DNA of 64,000 nt. It comes from Arthrobacter sp. NicSoilB8 (GTDB taxonomy: Bacteria > Actinomycetota > Actinomycetes > Actinomycetales > Micrococcaceae). The translations under genes were made by a program, and so were the position numbers. How positions within the stretch are numbered: the first letter of the stretch is position 1; every line of letters begins with the position of its first letter. This document shows positions 1 through 7,859 of this stretch, one piece after another. Location: contig NZ_AP024655.1 of the NCBI RefSeq assembly GCF_019977355.1, positions 2,108,001 through 2,172,000 on the forward strand, in the 5' to 3' direction. Below the pieces are notes generated by a model. That model was given only the letters and a program-made list of their open reading frames with translations, searched no databases and had not been told where the DNA came from.

Positions 1-230
1 CTAACGATGCCTCCTACCAGCGGCCGCCCCTGATCGGTCAGTCAACCGGCCAGGGACTATATCTTCTGGTCGAGGATGTCGACGCATTTCACCGGAAGGC
101 CCTCGCCGCGGGCGGTACTTCCGTGATCGAGCCCGAAGACACCCCATGGGGTACCCGGCGCAGCCGAGTGCTCGATCCCCAAGGACAGGAATGGAGCGCC
201 GGCACCTACCAGCCCGGAACCAACTCGTGA
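1..230 (+). CDS. VOC (glyoxalase/bleomycin-resistance) family protein, C-terminal part
   Basis: The reading frame is open from the window edge (first full codon at base 3) to a TGA at 228-230 and encodes about 75 residues. The sequence has the typical end of a VOC-superfamily beta-alpha-beta-beta-beta module: a strand LYLLVEDVDAFHRKALAAGG followed by the turn EPEDTPWGTRRSRVLDPQGQEW. This matches the metal-binding and edge-strand region of glyoxalase I and bleomycin-binding proteins. The start lies outside the window, so substrate and metal ligands cannot be judged. Many such proteins act as small dioxygenases, isomerases or drug-binding proteins; I would not choose among these. Confidence 0.75.
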   Translation, partial: NDASYQRPPLIGQSTGQGLYLLVEDVDAFHRKALAAGGTSVIEPEDTPWGTRRSRVLDPQGQEWSAGTYQPGTNS

Positions 231-472
231 ATCACTTTGCTCCGGACGCAAGCCCGGGCCAACGGCGATCAGACCTGACGCAATCTCCGCTATCAGTTCT
301 CGGCAGAGCCAAGTGTTGGTACGCCCGGGGTGACGTGCATGGGAGTGGGGTCGGGCGTTCTTGCCCAACTTCGATGTGAGGCCTTCGATGCGTTCGTCGG
401 GATGGAAGCGTTTCTCCGGCAGGCAGACCATAGTTCAGTTCTTCGCAGAGTGACTTGATCGCCAGGGCCGGG

Positions 473-491
473 TGGTACTGGTTTGGTACCA
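473..491. promoter_or_regulatory. Candidate operator of the RHH/Doc module
   Basis: TGGTAC at 473-478 is repeated five bases later within the perfect palindrome TGGTACCA at 484-491. It lies 8-26 bases before the antitoxin start. Ribbon-helix-helix antitoxins usually repress their own operon by binding short repeated sites of this kind. Site function is inferred from position only. Confidence 0.4.
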
Positions 492-498
492 TGAAGTC

Positions 499-705
499 AT
501 GGCTATGAATCTGCGTGTTCCCGAAGAGCTGGATCGGCGTCTGGATCAGCTTGCGGCCGAAGAGCATACATCGAAGTCCGCATTACTGCTCCAGGGCGCG
601 GAGCTTGTGCTGCAGCGTCACCGGCGCAGCCGTGACATCGGCGAGGGCCTGGATTTCGTGATGAGCCATGACGCCGAGCTCCTGACGCGCCTTGAGGATG
701 CGTGA
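499..705 (+). CDS. Ribbon-helix-helix (CopG-type) antitoxin
   Basis: A 68-residue protein beginning MAMNLRVPEELDRRLDQLAA, the N-terminal beta strand plus amphipathic helix of ribbon-helix-helix DNA-binding proteins. A second helix (HTSKSALLLQGAELVLQRH) follows, then an acidic tail (residues ~50-68) of the kind that wraps a partner toxin. I chose the ATG at 499 because the RHH strand starts there; an upstream GTG at 472 would add nine unconvincing residues, and an ATG at 505 is also possible. The stop overlaps the start of the Doc toxin gene, so the pair is translationally coupled. Likely role: neutralise the toxin and repress the operon. Confidence 0.8.
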   Translation: MAMNLRVPEELDRRLDQLAAEEHTSKSALLLQGAELVLQRHRRSRDIGEGLDFVMSHDAELLTRLEDA

Positions 706-1070
706 CCGCGTACCTCGAGATAGAGGACGCATTGCAGGTCGTTGACCGGTACGGGTTCCATATCCGCGACATCGGTCTTCTGGCCTCGGCACTGGCCCGT
801 CCGGCAACAACGGTGATGGGTGTGGAGGCGTATCCGCAGTTATCCACGAAGGCGGCGACTCTCATGGAGTCGGTGGCGCGGTTCCACCCGCTGATCGACG
901 GCAACAAGCGCACGGCGTGGACGCTGATGGTTCTGATGCTCTGGATCAACGGCTACCGGCATGACCTCAGCACGGATGCGGCGTTTGATCTCGTCGTGGG
1001 GGTGGCGGCCGGCGGCGTTTCGCTGGAGGACAGCGCCGGGATGATTGCCACGCATCTCGTCAGGCGCTAG
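702..1070 (+). CDS. doc: Doc-type toxin (Fic/DOC fold)
   Basis: A 122-residue protein starting at GTG 702, overlapping the antitoxin stop by four bases. It carries the Fic/Doc active-site loop HPLIDGNKRTAW (residues ~62-73), close to the HxFx(D/E)GNKRT signature, with the catalytic His, the acidic residue and the Asn-Lys-Arg nucleotide-binding residues present. Length matches phage P1 Doc (about 126 residues), which phosphorylates EF-Tu on a conserved threonine and stops translation. Larger Fic proteins that AMPylate targets carry extra domains that are absent here. The partner is the RHH protein just upstream; P1 uses the antitoxin Phd instead, but RHH-Doc pairs are common in actinobacteria. 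Confidence 0.85.
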   Translation: MTAYLEIEDALQVVDRYGFHIRDIGLLASALARPATTVMGVEAYPQLSTKAATLMESVARFHPLIDGNKRTAWTLMVLMLWINGYRHDLSTDAAFDLVVGVAAGGVSLEDSAGMIATHLVRR

Positions 1071-1451
1071 ACGCCGGGGTCGTGGGCTCTGCGCTTGGGC
1101 TACTTTCTGACCCGTCATGTGGGTCTGTGCCGGTCAGGTCATGACGTGACTGACAGGAGGTGGCAACGACCATGAGGATCGGGGAAGCTGGCCAGGATGC
1201 TGGTCAAGCGTCTGGCTCTCTTGCGGCGTCCCGTCGGCCTCGGATTTTGAAACCGCAGAACTGCCTCAAGCTGAGCAAAATCTGTCAGGACAAAGAAGGA
1301 CCGCCTCCCTTTGTTGCGGGGTGCGGTCGTTGGTCTGCGAGCATTGACACGGTCAAGTTGGGGTGTGTACAAAGTACACATTTCGGCTGCGGATCGGGCC
1401 GTACTGGTGCCGGACTGGGCCGGATTCCGCATGTTTCCTCGGGAGCCCAGT

Positions 1452-1494
1452 GTTTGCAAGGGCTGGAATGCATTCGAGTCCCACCTCGGGCACG
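1452..1494 (+). other. tRNA-Leu-like 3' fragment (possible att remnant)
   Basis: The stretch TTCGAGTCCCACCTCGGGCA (1473-1492) has the T-loop, the 3' side of a T-stem (CCCAC) and a 3' acceptor strand CTCGGGC followed by A, as in leucine tRNAs whose 5' end is GCCCGAG. The preceding GTGTTTGCAAGGGC resembles a leucine tRNA variable arm. The 5' T-stem strand does not pair and no matching 5' half exists upstream, so it is not a functional tRNA. Integrative elements often leave such 3' tRNA ends as attachment sites. A second copy with the same 22-base core lies at 61958-61979 in the same orientation. Confidence 0.5.
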
Positions 1495-1500
1495 TGTTTT

Positions 1501-1522
1501 CCCTGTTCAGGGGCTTTTGGTG
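1501..1522 (+). terminator. Weak rho-independent terminator after the tRNA-like end
   Basis: CCCT-gttc-AGGG followed by GCTTTTGGTGTTTC. The equivalent position in the copy near 61986 has a stronger hairpin and T-tract, so the terminator seems to be part of the repeat unit. Confidence 0.4.
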
Positions 1523-1548
1523 TTTCTTCGTGTGGACAGTGTCCACAC

Positions 1549-1916
1549 TCCCCAGCCTCTGATCTGATGTTCCGGGTGTGTGGGGTCCCGGATAGACCTA
1601 TTCGGTTGTATGGGGAGTTGCCGGCTACGGCGGACCGCGGACCGCCCTGTGGGGCCTCTGCCGGGAGTTCATCTTTGTTCGTCCTTCCGTTGGGATTCCG
1701 CGTTCACCACTTCATGGTGGCTAGGGCCGCTCACAACATGACTTGCTGATTGTTCTTTCGATCGGGCTCGTGTTGGGGCCGGTCCGGAATTTCCGCTCAG
1801 GTACCTGTCATTCAGGAAGGCGGGCGGAACGGCATGACATGGCAATGGATCCGGAGCTAATCATGAGCTCGCTGACCCTGGCCAGTCTGTAGACGGGGCC
1901 GGCGTCGAGGGCGATT
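1549..1916. other. Non-coding stretch, nothing recognised
   Basis: No open frame here has a recognisable protein signature or a convincing ribosome-binding site. Confidence 0.4.
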
Positions 1917-2099
1917 TCAGGAGCCGGTGGGCCTTGCTGCCATCGCCTTCCCGTCAGTTAACCCGCCGCCCGGTCCGTCTGCTCGTGTTGATTGGCACAA
2001 CGGCGTCAGTGATGAATCACCGGCCTGCATCCCGGCCCAAAACAGCTGCAGAAGATCCGGTCTTACGTAAATTGAATACCTCGCCATGACAACACCCAT
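1917..2099 (-). pseudogene. Possible N-terminal relic of an IS30-type transposase
   Basis: The minus-strand frame contains MARYSIYVRPDLLQLFWAGM then QAGD and, after apparent frame damage, a polar stretch. The pattern (basic N-terminus, then LFW-x2-M-x2-GD) resembles the start of IS30-family transposases in actinobacteria. Only about 25 residues are informative and no catalytic domain follows, so this is at best a remnant. It could be chance similarity. Confidence 0.3.
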
Positions 2100-2373
2100 C
2101 CGCTAAGTGTTGCAATCACCGCAAGAACCCAAGGATCCCTTACCGGGACAGTCAGCAGAGTCCGCCAGCACCGGGCTGTATTTCCCTCATGGATGGACAG
2201 ACCAACGGGAGGTCTGCGTCCATGCCGAAGTGTGGACAAACTCTTACTGGGTGTGTACCTATTGAAGGGCCGAGCACCAGACGGGCGTGCCTACCGGATC
2301 CGTCGGTGAGTTCTAGCCCGTTCTCGCGGCACCGGGCACATCCACCATCCACGCGCGGACTCTGGAGGAACGT

Positions 2374-3033
2374 TTGAAGCTCTTGCTGACCTCAGGCGGC
2401 GTGACGAACCCGAGCATCCACTCGGCGCTCGTGCAGCTTCTCAAAAAGCCGATCGCCCAGTGCCACGCCCTGGTCGTCCCGACAGCGCAGTGGGGTCACC
2501 CGATGTGCGGACCGGCATCGGTGCGGGGCCTCCTGGCCGCCGAGCCCGACTCCCGGCACCTCTCCGGCCTGGGGTGGGCGTCACTCGGCGTCCTCGAGCT
2601 CACCGCGCTGCCCACCATCGGCGCCGACCGATGGGTCCCCTGGCTTCGGGAGGCCGACGTGCTCCTGGTCGACGGCGGCGACGCAACGTACCTGTCCCAT
2701 TGGATGCGGGAGTCCGGGCTGGCCGAGCTGCTGCCGTCACTTCCCGACACGGTGTGGGTGGGAGTGAGTGCCGGAAGCATGGTGATGACGCCCCGGATCG
2801 GCGAATACTTCGTCGAGTGGCCGTCCGCTCCGGATGATCGGACTCTGGGGGTGGTGGATTTTTCGATCTTCCCGCACCTGGACGCGTTCCCGGGCAACAC
2901 CCTGACCCACGCAGAGCAGTGGGCCGCCGACATAGATGTCCCGGCCTACGCCATCGACGAACAGACAGCTATCAAGGTCGTCGACGGCTCCGTCGAGGTG
3001 GTTTCCGAAGGACAATGGAGGAAGTTCGGGTGA
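2374..3033 (+). CDS. Peptidase S51 family protein (dipeptidase E-like)
   Basis: A 219-residue cytoplasmic protein of the S51 family, a class-I glutamine-amidotransferase-like fold that hydrolyses Asp-X dipeptides (PepE) or related acyl-amino compounds. The nucleophile elbow is VGVSAGSMVM (Ser near residue 134), preceded by VLLVDGGDATYLSHWM, the usual GGxxxxL oxyanion segment. The C-terminal PAYAIDEQTAIKVVDG is also typical of S51. Length fits PepE (about 230). I chose TTG at 2374 because GGAGGA lies five bases upstream at 2364-2369. The gene stands alone between debris regions, so context says nothing about its substrate. Confidence 0.8.
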   Translation: MKLLLTSGGVTNPSIHSALVQLLKKPIAQCHALVVPTAQWGHPMCGPASVRGLLAAEPDSRHLSGLGWASLGVLELTALPTIGADRWVPWLREADVLLVDGGDATYLSHWMRESGLAELLPSLPDTVWVGVSAGSMVMTPRIGEYFVEWPSAPDDRTLGVVDFSIFPHLDAFPGNTLTHAEQWAADIDVPAYAIDEQTAIKVVDGSVEVVSEGQWRKFG

Positions 3034-3975
3034 TAGGTGCCCAGCATTTGTGACGACACGTGGCCTTTGTGCATAGCAGGAACGGGACGAACAGGAAAAC
3101 GGGCAGGTTGGGACTGCCCCCGACTTGTTGACTTCACCTAAGGCCGCAGCGCCCGGTAACGGCTCCCTTTCCGGGCCGGTGGGGGATGTTGTGAGCCGCT
3201 GTAGCGAGGCGTATTCAACCGCTTCGCGTGCCATTTGTCGCGGGCCGGCCGCTCTATCAGTGCCCGAGTTGGGTCTAGTTTGCTGTGGCCTTGCCAATAC
3301 TTTGCAGTACTTTCTGATGTTGGCCTAAGCCGGCTACAGCGTCGACCGTTAGTGGACAATGCGCTCTTTGGAGGTCCGGCGTGAGCGAGCGGGAATAGTT
3401 TATGGCCTCGATTGGGTCCCGTCTCAAAAGACGCCGAAATTGCCCCTGCACAAGGGCGATGCCGCTCCACTGTTCGCCATCTGGTCAAGACAAGAGCCTG
3501 GCACCGTGCTTGGCGCGTCGATGTCCGGGAGCGGGCCGAGGACATGGGGGCCATCTTCTCATTCTCGGAATGCAGCTGGGCGGAAGCGGGCTCAATGGAA
3601 ACGTGGCCTCCCGTGTACACCAGCTACGGGACGCGGAATTGGTCCCTGACTGGTATGACGATTGGGTGCTTTTTGAACAGGGCAGGTTTGCGGCAGGACC
3701 GGCTCCACGGCGAATGGAACTAGACCCTGAACCCGCGGCAACACGAACACACTAAGTTAATTCATCACAGGCGCGTATGGCCGTAACGCTTATGTAACGG
3801 CCGACTGCTATTTTCGCCTGAATAAGGCAGGAAGTCATCCCTAACGGCTTGGCGCCCATTCAGACGTGAGTCTCTGCAGGGCCGATAAAGGACAACCTGC
3901 AGGCGGGGGCGAGTCGAGATCCTCTAGGTGACTCTAAATCAAGCCAGGCCAAACGTATTTGATGGGTGAAAAGCT
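3034..3975. other. Gene-free stretch with an IS3 end relic
   Basis: About 940 bases without a convincing gene. Short frames exist on both strands, but none shows a domain. The only recognisable item is an IS3-type terminal repeat at 3108-3140, listed separately. The rest is probably decayed mobile DNA. Confidence 0.4.
3108..3140 (+). repeat. Isolated terminal inverted repeat of an IS3-family element
   Basis: GGGACTGCCCCCGACTTGTT then GACTTCACC closely matches the outer end of the intact IS3-family element at 62207-63462, whose right end reads GGGGACTGCCCCCGGTTTTG then TTGACTCC in the inward direction. No transposase remains inside it. This suggests that a relative of that IS once sat here and was deleted or recombined. 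Confidence 0.45.
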
Positions 3976-4518
3976 ATGAACAAGTCAGTGCTTACGGAGA
4001 TCGACGCCATCGCTGCCACAGGCAAGGCCGTGATAGCTGATGGGGGTGATGGCGTGGTAGAGGTCGTAAAGGCGGCCATCCTGGCCGACGTTTCTGCTTC
4101 GTTCTACCTCACCAAAGAGCAGGCCCGGGCGGTCAAGGATTGGTTCTGGACCCCGGAGAGAATCAGAAGGACTGGGCTTCGGGAAATATCAGACGAGGAA
4201 AACGAGCGCATCAAATCAGAGTTGGGACTCAAACTCACTGGCTTTCGGTTCACGCCGGTCACGTGCGAATGTGGGCACGTGTATGGCGCTTTCGATTTCC
4301 TGCAACAGGGAATCAAGCTGCACGGGCTGGACGCAGTCCGCTCTGTTTTCGCCCTGAAGAATGCCACCCTCTTCCAGGTGAACCCCACATTTAAGGCAGT
4401 TTGCCCTGTTGACAACCGGCCAATCAACAAGCAGCCAGGCAAAAATAGGATAAAGCTTGATGTCTGGGGAATTGAGTACGACTGCGACCAATATGGCGGA
4501 TGCTGCTGTTGTGCTTAG
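3976..4518 (+). CDS. Unrecognised 180-residue protein with a C-terminal four-cysteine tail
   Basis: I do not recognise a family. The N-terminal ~75 residues look like a small helical domain (MNKSVLTEIDAIAATGKAVI..., LTKEQARAVKDWFW). The centre has a possible metal-binding cluster with CECGHVYGAFDF (near residues 98-109) and a later AVCPVDNRPI (near 140-149). The protein ends in YDCDQYGGCCCCA, seven of ten cysteines lying in the last ~40 residues. It is visibly less GC-rich than its neighbours. The start ATG has only a weak upstream GGTGAAAAGC. No modification, export or immunity gene adjoins it. A RiPP-like precursor with a cysteine core or a metal-binding protein are the options I can see, neither supported by context. 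Confidence 0.6.
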   Translation: MNKSVLTEIDAIAATGKAVIADGGDGVVEVVKAAILADVSASFYLTKEQARAVKDWFWTPERIRRTGLREISDEENERIKSELGLKLTGFRFTPVTCECGHVYGAFDFLQQGIKLHGLDAVRSVFALKNATLFQVNPTFKAVCPVDNRPINKQPGKNRIKLDVWGIEYDCDQYGGCCCCA

Positions 4519-4560
4519 AGCCCGTGAGTTCTGCGGGGCGTGGGGGTGGGGAACCTGACC

Positions 4561-4580
4561 GATCCGATCCGATCCGATCC
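4561..4580 (+). repeat. Four tandem GATCC units
   Basis: GATCC occurs four times head to tail, just after the gene for the cysteine-tailed protein. Short perfect arrays like this can vary in copy number by slippage. They also place four Dam/Sau3A-type GATC sites in 20 bases. Confidence 0.8.
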
Positions 4581-4762
4581 GGGTTGATTTGGGCAATCCG
4601 GAGGATCCCATGTCGCAACTGACAGTGGTCATGCTCGCGTTCTTCGGTCAAACGGAACGGTCGTGTGCAATTGGACTAGCGGGCCGCGTCCGTGCAGTTG
4701 CTGCCGGCAAATGCATGAGAAACGGACGGCCCAGCGGGCTCGAACAGACGAAACTTGCCTAG

Positions 4763-6169
4763 TACTACAGTCGCGTTTATTTCCTTGATTGCCGGTTCCG
4801 GTAGTGGTGTTGGCGGGCGTTGTGCTGGTGTTTTCGGCGCCACTGTGAGCGATTCAGGACGTGCCCTGGGTCTGGGAAGACAGGCCCAGGCGAGGCGGGT
4901 GATGAGGTGCCGGATTTCGGGCAGGGAGAGCTCTACGAGGCCTTCCTGCCCGGTTCCGGTGCCCCTTTTTTGGCCTTGACGGCGGTGAGGAAGGCGTGGG
5001 CCAGCATGGACAGGGTGATGTGCCGGTACCAGCCGGTGTATTGGCGGACCTGGTAGTGGTCGAGCCCGGCTTCGCCTTTGGCGGTCTGGAAGGTTTCCTC
5101 GATCGACCAGCGCACACCGGCGATCCGGGCCATTTCGGCCAGGGCGACGCGCTTGGGGGTGTGGCAGATGAAATATGCCAGTTCGGAGGGGTTGGCCAGG
5201 TTGCGGCGGGCCAGCAGCCAGTGCTCGGCGCGGCCGTCTTCGGCGCCGTTGATCCTGACCCTGGCCCAGGCGTAATGGCGGATTCCCTTGGACCCGGCAC
5301 CGGCGGAGCGGGTCCGCCACGCGGACGCAACGAGGTCTCCGCCGCGTCGGCGCGCTTCTCAACACCCAGCCACGACCCGTCCTTGACCACGACGCGCTGG
5401 GTCACCGGGACCGCGAGGACGTAATAGATTCCGCGGCCCTCCAGGACGCGGCGCAACCGGTGGTACTGGCCGTACACGGCGTCCCCGGCCGCCCATTTCG
5501 CCGGAACCCCGGCATCCAGGGCCCGTTCGATCATGTCGATGGCCAGCGCCGGTTTGGTCTTGAACCCGCGGCCGGCCGGGATGCCGGCTGCCGCGCACCG
5601 GTCCGGATCCTCGGTCCATTCTTTCGGCAGATAGAGTTCCCGGTCCAGGAACGTCCGCCCGCGCCCCGTGGCGTAGGTGAGGAATACGCCGATCTGGCAG
5701 TTCTCCACCCGCCCCGCGGTCCCCGCATACTGGCGGGCGACCCCGGCCGAGCGCCGGCCCTTTTTCAGAAAGCCGGTCTCGTCCACGACCAGAACCCCAT
5801 CCGGGTCTCCAAGTTTCTCCACCACGTAAGACCGCAGATCGTCCCGCAACCCGTCCGGGTCCCAATCCGTGCTCGAAAGAAGCCGCTGCATCCGGTCCGG
5901 CACCCGATGCCCCGCGCGCTCGGAAAGCGTCCAGGAGTTCTTCCGCTCCTCCTCCGAGAGCAGCCCCCGCACGTATTCCACCGCGTTCGCCCGCGGCTCC
6001 GACCGGGCGAACCTGCCCCCGATCAGCTCCCCGACCTCAACCAAACCCTCGGCCCATTCCCGCACATCCGCCACGCAAATATCATCACCCACCGGACAGG
6101 ATTAACACGCCAGCAGCACAGAACCCGGTTAAAACGCCGACATGATCGAAAATAAACGCGACTGTAGTA
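4763..6169 (-). mobile_element. IS701-family insertion sequence, decayed
   Basis: A 1407-base element with perfect 20-base terminal inverted repeats (TACTACAGTCGCGTTTATTT at the left, its reverse complement ending at 6169). CTAG at 4759-4762 and again at 6170-6173 is a four-base target duplication of the YTAR type known for IS701 elements. The single transposase gene fills the interior on the minus strand but is frameshifted. The intact ends and duplication mean the insertion itself was clean and the coding damage came later or was carried by a defective copy mobilised in trans. Confidence 0.9.
4777..6092 (-). pseudogene. IS701-family transposase, multiple frameshifts
   Basis: The first ~250 residues (from GTG 6092) are a normal IS701/DDE_5-type transposase: VLVVDETGFLKKG carries a catalytic Asp and AAGDAVYGQ a second acidic residue. 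Near 5325-5345 the frame is lost. The protein continues in another frame as AGAGSKGIRHYAWARVRING through MARIAGVRWSIEETFQTAKG (the region of the third acidic residue), then stops early at 4933. The true C-terminus (LSLPEIRHLI, then HVLNRSQWRRKH, ending at TAA 4777-4779) lies in yet other frames. At least two or three indels are needed to restore it. Confidence 0.85.
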
Positions 6170-6281
6170 CTAGCCGCAGATCTGCGCTACCAGGGTCTCT
6201 CGATCTCGGCGGTCGTACAGGCACTTCAGGCAGCCGCCTCCCTGAGCGTTGGCCAGCGCGGTTAGGCAGCGTCGCGTGGTC

Positions 6282-6375
6282 TGCGCACAATGTACACACA
6301 CTGGGCTCGAGCTGGGTCGTACCGGTGTCGGACTGCGCCGGGTGGGGGAGGTTTTCGGGAGTGTGGTGGCCGTTG
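6282..6375 (+). repeat. Dispersed repeat copy R2, partial
   Basis: Starts with the imperfect palindrome TGCGCACAaTGTACACA (6282-6298) and continues with CTGGGCTCGAGCTGGGTCGT and GGTGTCGGACTGCGCCGGG, a diverged version of the GC-rich segment in copy R1. The tRNA-like part is missing. It lies about 110 bases outside the IS701 element. Confidence 0.45.
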
Positions 6376-6665
6376 CTGGGGCCCTGAGGCCGGGAACAAT
6401 AAGTCATGATCATCCATGTCGGTAAGCCGGAAGACGCGAGAGCTTCCGTGCTGTCTGAGCTGAACTTTTGTGGGGCTCCGCTGTGGCAGTCACGAGTGTG
6501 CCCGGGCGGTCGAGCGCGTTCCTGCAGCTATGTGCGCCGAGGCCGCAGATTTAGCCCGGCTAGGCCGAGGAGCTCGGATCAGCGGGGCGAACGCAGCGAC
6601 ATCGCTGAGCGGTGTTCGGACCCGTGTTCCAAGACCACGGGCGCCAAGAGCATTAGTCAGGCATT

Positions 6666-7110
6666 TCATGAGGCCCGATCGAGCATTTCGGCGCGTTTGG
6701 TGACGGCGTGGACGTAGTCGTTCAGGGTTCGGTTGGCGTCGGGGCCGGTGTTTCCGAGGAGTGCCTTCATGGGTCAGCTGACTTCTTCTTTGACTGTGAG
6801 GTGGGTGAGCCCGTCCTATGGTGACAGGGTGAGGTGCGTACGCCTTTCAGCAGGCCGAGCGGCAGGCCGCTGGCCCCGGTCATGACTTCTCCGGGTATTT
6901 GCTGGACGCTGAGGCGGAGTCTTCGGCCGCGGCCGTCGGTGGTGTTGATTCGGACGGTTCCGCCAAGCGCAGTTCGCCGTCGATTGCGGTGATCCCCGAG
7001 TCCCATACGGTGAATTTCGCACTGCCCGTGATGACGTCCCCAGACGGTCGAGGCCCGTGCGTTGATCAGCGCCTCCGCCGCAGAGTAGTCCACCTCTGCG
7101 CGGTTCGCAT
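6666..7110 (-). pseudogene. SRPBCC-domain protein, decayed
   Basis: Fragments of a START/SRPBCC-type small protein appear in successive frames on the minus strand: TVW...TGSAKFTVWDSGITAIDG, then LGGTVRINTTDGRGRRLRLS and VQQIPGEVMTGASGLPLGLL, then DGLTHLTVKEEVS, a stop, and PMKALLGNTGPDANRTLNDY. The order matches the family (N-terminal strand-helix, beta sheet, C-terminal helix). At least two frameshifts and one in-frame stop separate them, so no functional protein is made. It lies just downstream of the protocatechuate operon but does not look like part of it. Confidence 0.65.
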
Positions 7111-7160
7111 CGGTGTAAATGTCTGCTGATCCATAACAGCCAATCCGTCACAGCGAGACT

Positions 7161-7859
7161 TCAGGGCGCGCCAAAACTGTGCAAGGACTTGATGGACGCC
7201 GCGAGGTCGGAGCGGAAGAAGGCCAACAGCTCCGCAGCGCCCGCCGCGTTGCTGGAGGATGTCGCGACAGCACCCGCGAAGACCGTGCTGATCGCGCAGT
7301 CGGCGGGGAGGACGCCGAGGATGCGCACGCCGGGCTGCCCGACCAACTCGCTGAGCTGCTGCAGGCCGAGATCGACCTCGCCCTCGGCGAGCAGGCGCGC
7401 CACGGGCACGCCTGGACGGGCCTGCACCAGCCGGTCGCGGACCTCATCGGTCATGCCCCAGTGGTCGATCATTAGCAACAGTTCGGTTCCGCTCGGACCG
7501 GTGGAGTATCCGATGCGGGATGCCGTGCGCAGGGCGCTGCGAAGCTCATCGGCATTCGCAAAGGCCGTGCCTTCGGGACGTTTGGCTGCATCGGGGCTGT
7601 GTGTGGGCACGCCTACGGCTACCTCCGACAGGACGATCGGGGCGATGGATGCCGGATCGACGTGCCGCTCGGCTGCGAGGCGTTGGAGAGCATCTACGGC
7701 GAGGAACACAAGGTCGAACGGCTCGCCGGCGGCAACCCGCCGGGCGGCGTCCACTCCGCCGACGGATTCGAGCTGCAGAAGCGGTAGCCCCGCCGCGGCG
7801 GCAGCTTCAGCGAGGTCGGCGAGAACGTGGCGGGTGGCCATCGACGAGATCGCCCTCAT
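7161..7859 (-). CDS. Substrate-binding-protein-like protein without signal peptide, last gene of the protocatechuate operon
   Basis: A 232-residue protein with the two-lobe layout of ModA-like (SBP_bac_11) molybdate-type binding proteins: FDLVFLAVDALQRLAAERHV, then IAPIVLSEVAVGVPTHSPDA, IGYSTGPSGTELLLMIDHWG and VGQPGVRILGVLPADCAIST. It has no signal peptide or lipobox, so it should stay in the cytoplasm. Its ATG overlaps the stop of the aldo/keto reductase gene (ATGA), so it belongs to the catabolic operon. No ABC permease or ATPase is near. A cytoplasmic role on an oxo-dicarboxylate intermediate (for example isomerisation or sensing of oxalomesaconate) is possible but is inference. Its place corresponds to the last gene, pcmF, of the A. 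keyseri cluster as I recall it. Confidence 0.65.
   Translation of the reverse strand: MRAISSMATRHVLADLAEAAAAAGLPLLQLESVGGVDAARRVAAGEPFDLVFLAVDALQRLAAERHVDPASIAPIVLSEVAVGVPTHSPDAAKRPEGTAFANADELRSALRTASRIGYSTGPSGTELLLMIDHWGMTDEVRDRLVQARPGVPVARLLAEGEVDLGLQQLSELVGQPGVRILGVLPADCAISTVFAGAVATSSSNAAGAAELLAFFRSDLAASIKSLHSFGAP

Larger units (their letters stand above)
1364..1548 (+). repeat. Dispersed repeat copy R1, palindrome at both ends
   Basis: This is the fullest copy of a repeat family found at about six places in the window. The left tip is the palindrome TGTGTACaaaGTACACA (1364-1380) and the right tip GTGTGGACAgTGTCCACAC (1530-1548). Between them lie a GC-rich segment (CGGATCGGGCC, GCCGGACTGGGCCGGATTCCGCATG-type sequence, 1385-1435), a tRNA-Leu-like 3' part and a small terminator. 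Other copies share the left palindrome and the adjoining 60-100 bases but have unrelated left flanks, so the palindrome appears to be the boundary of the unit. No protein of its own is encoded. Confidence 0.6.

Noticed and set aside
1452..1494. Functional tRNA-Leu gene
   Set aside because: Only the 3' part is recognisable, the 5' T-stem strand does not pair, and no 5' acceptor strand or anticodon arm can be built upstream.
4561..4580. CRISPR-like array
   Set aside because: Only a four-unit 5-base tandem repeat without spacers; no CRISPR array or cas gene was seen anywhere in the window.
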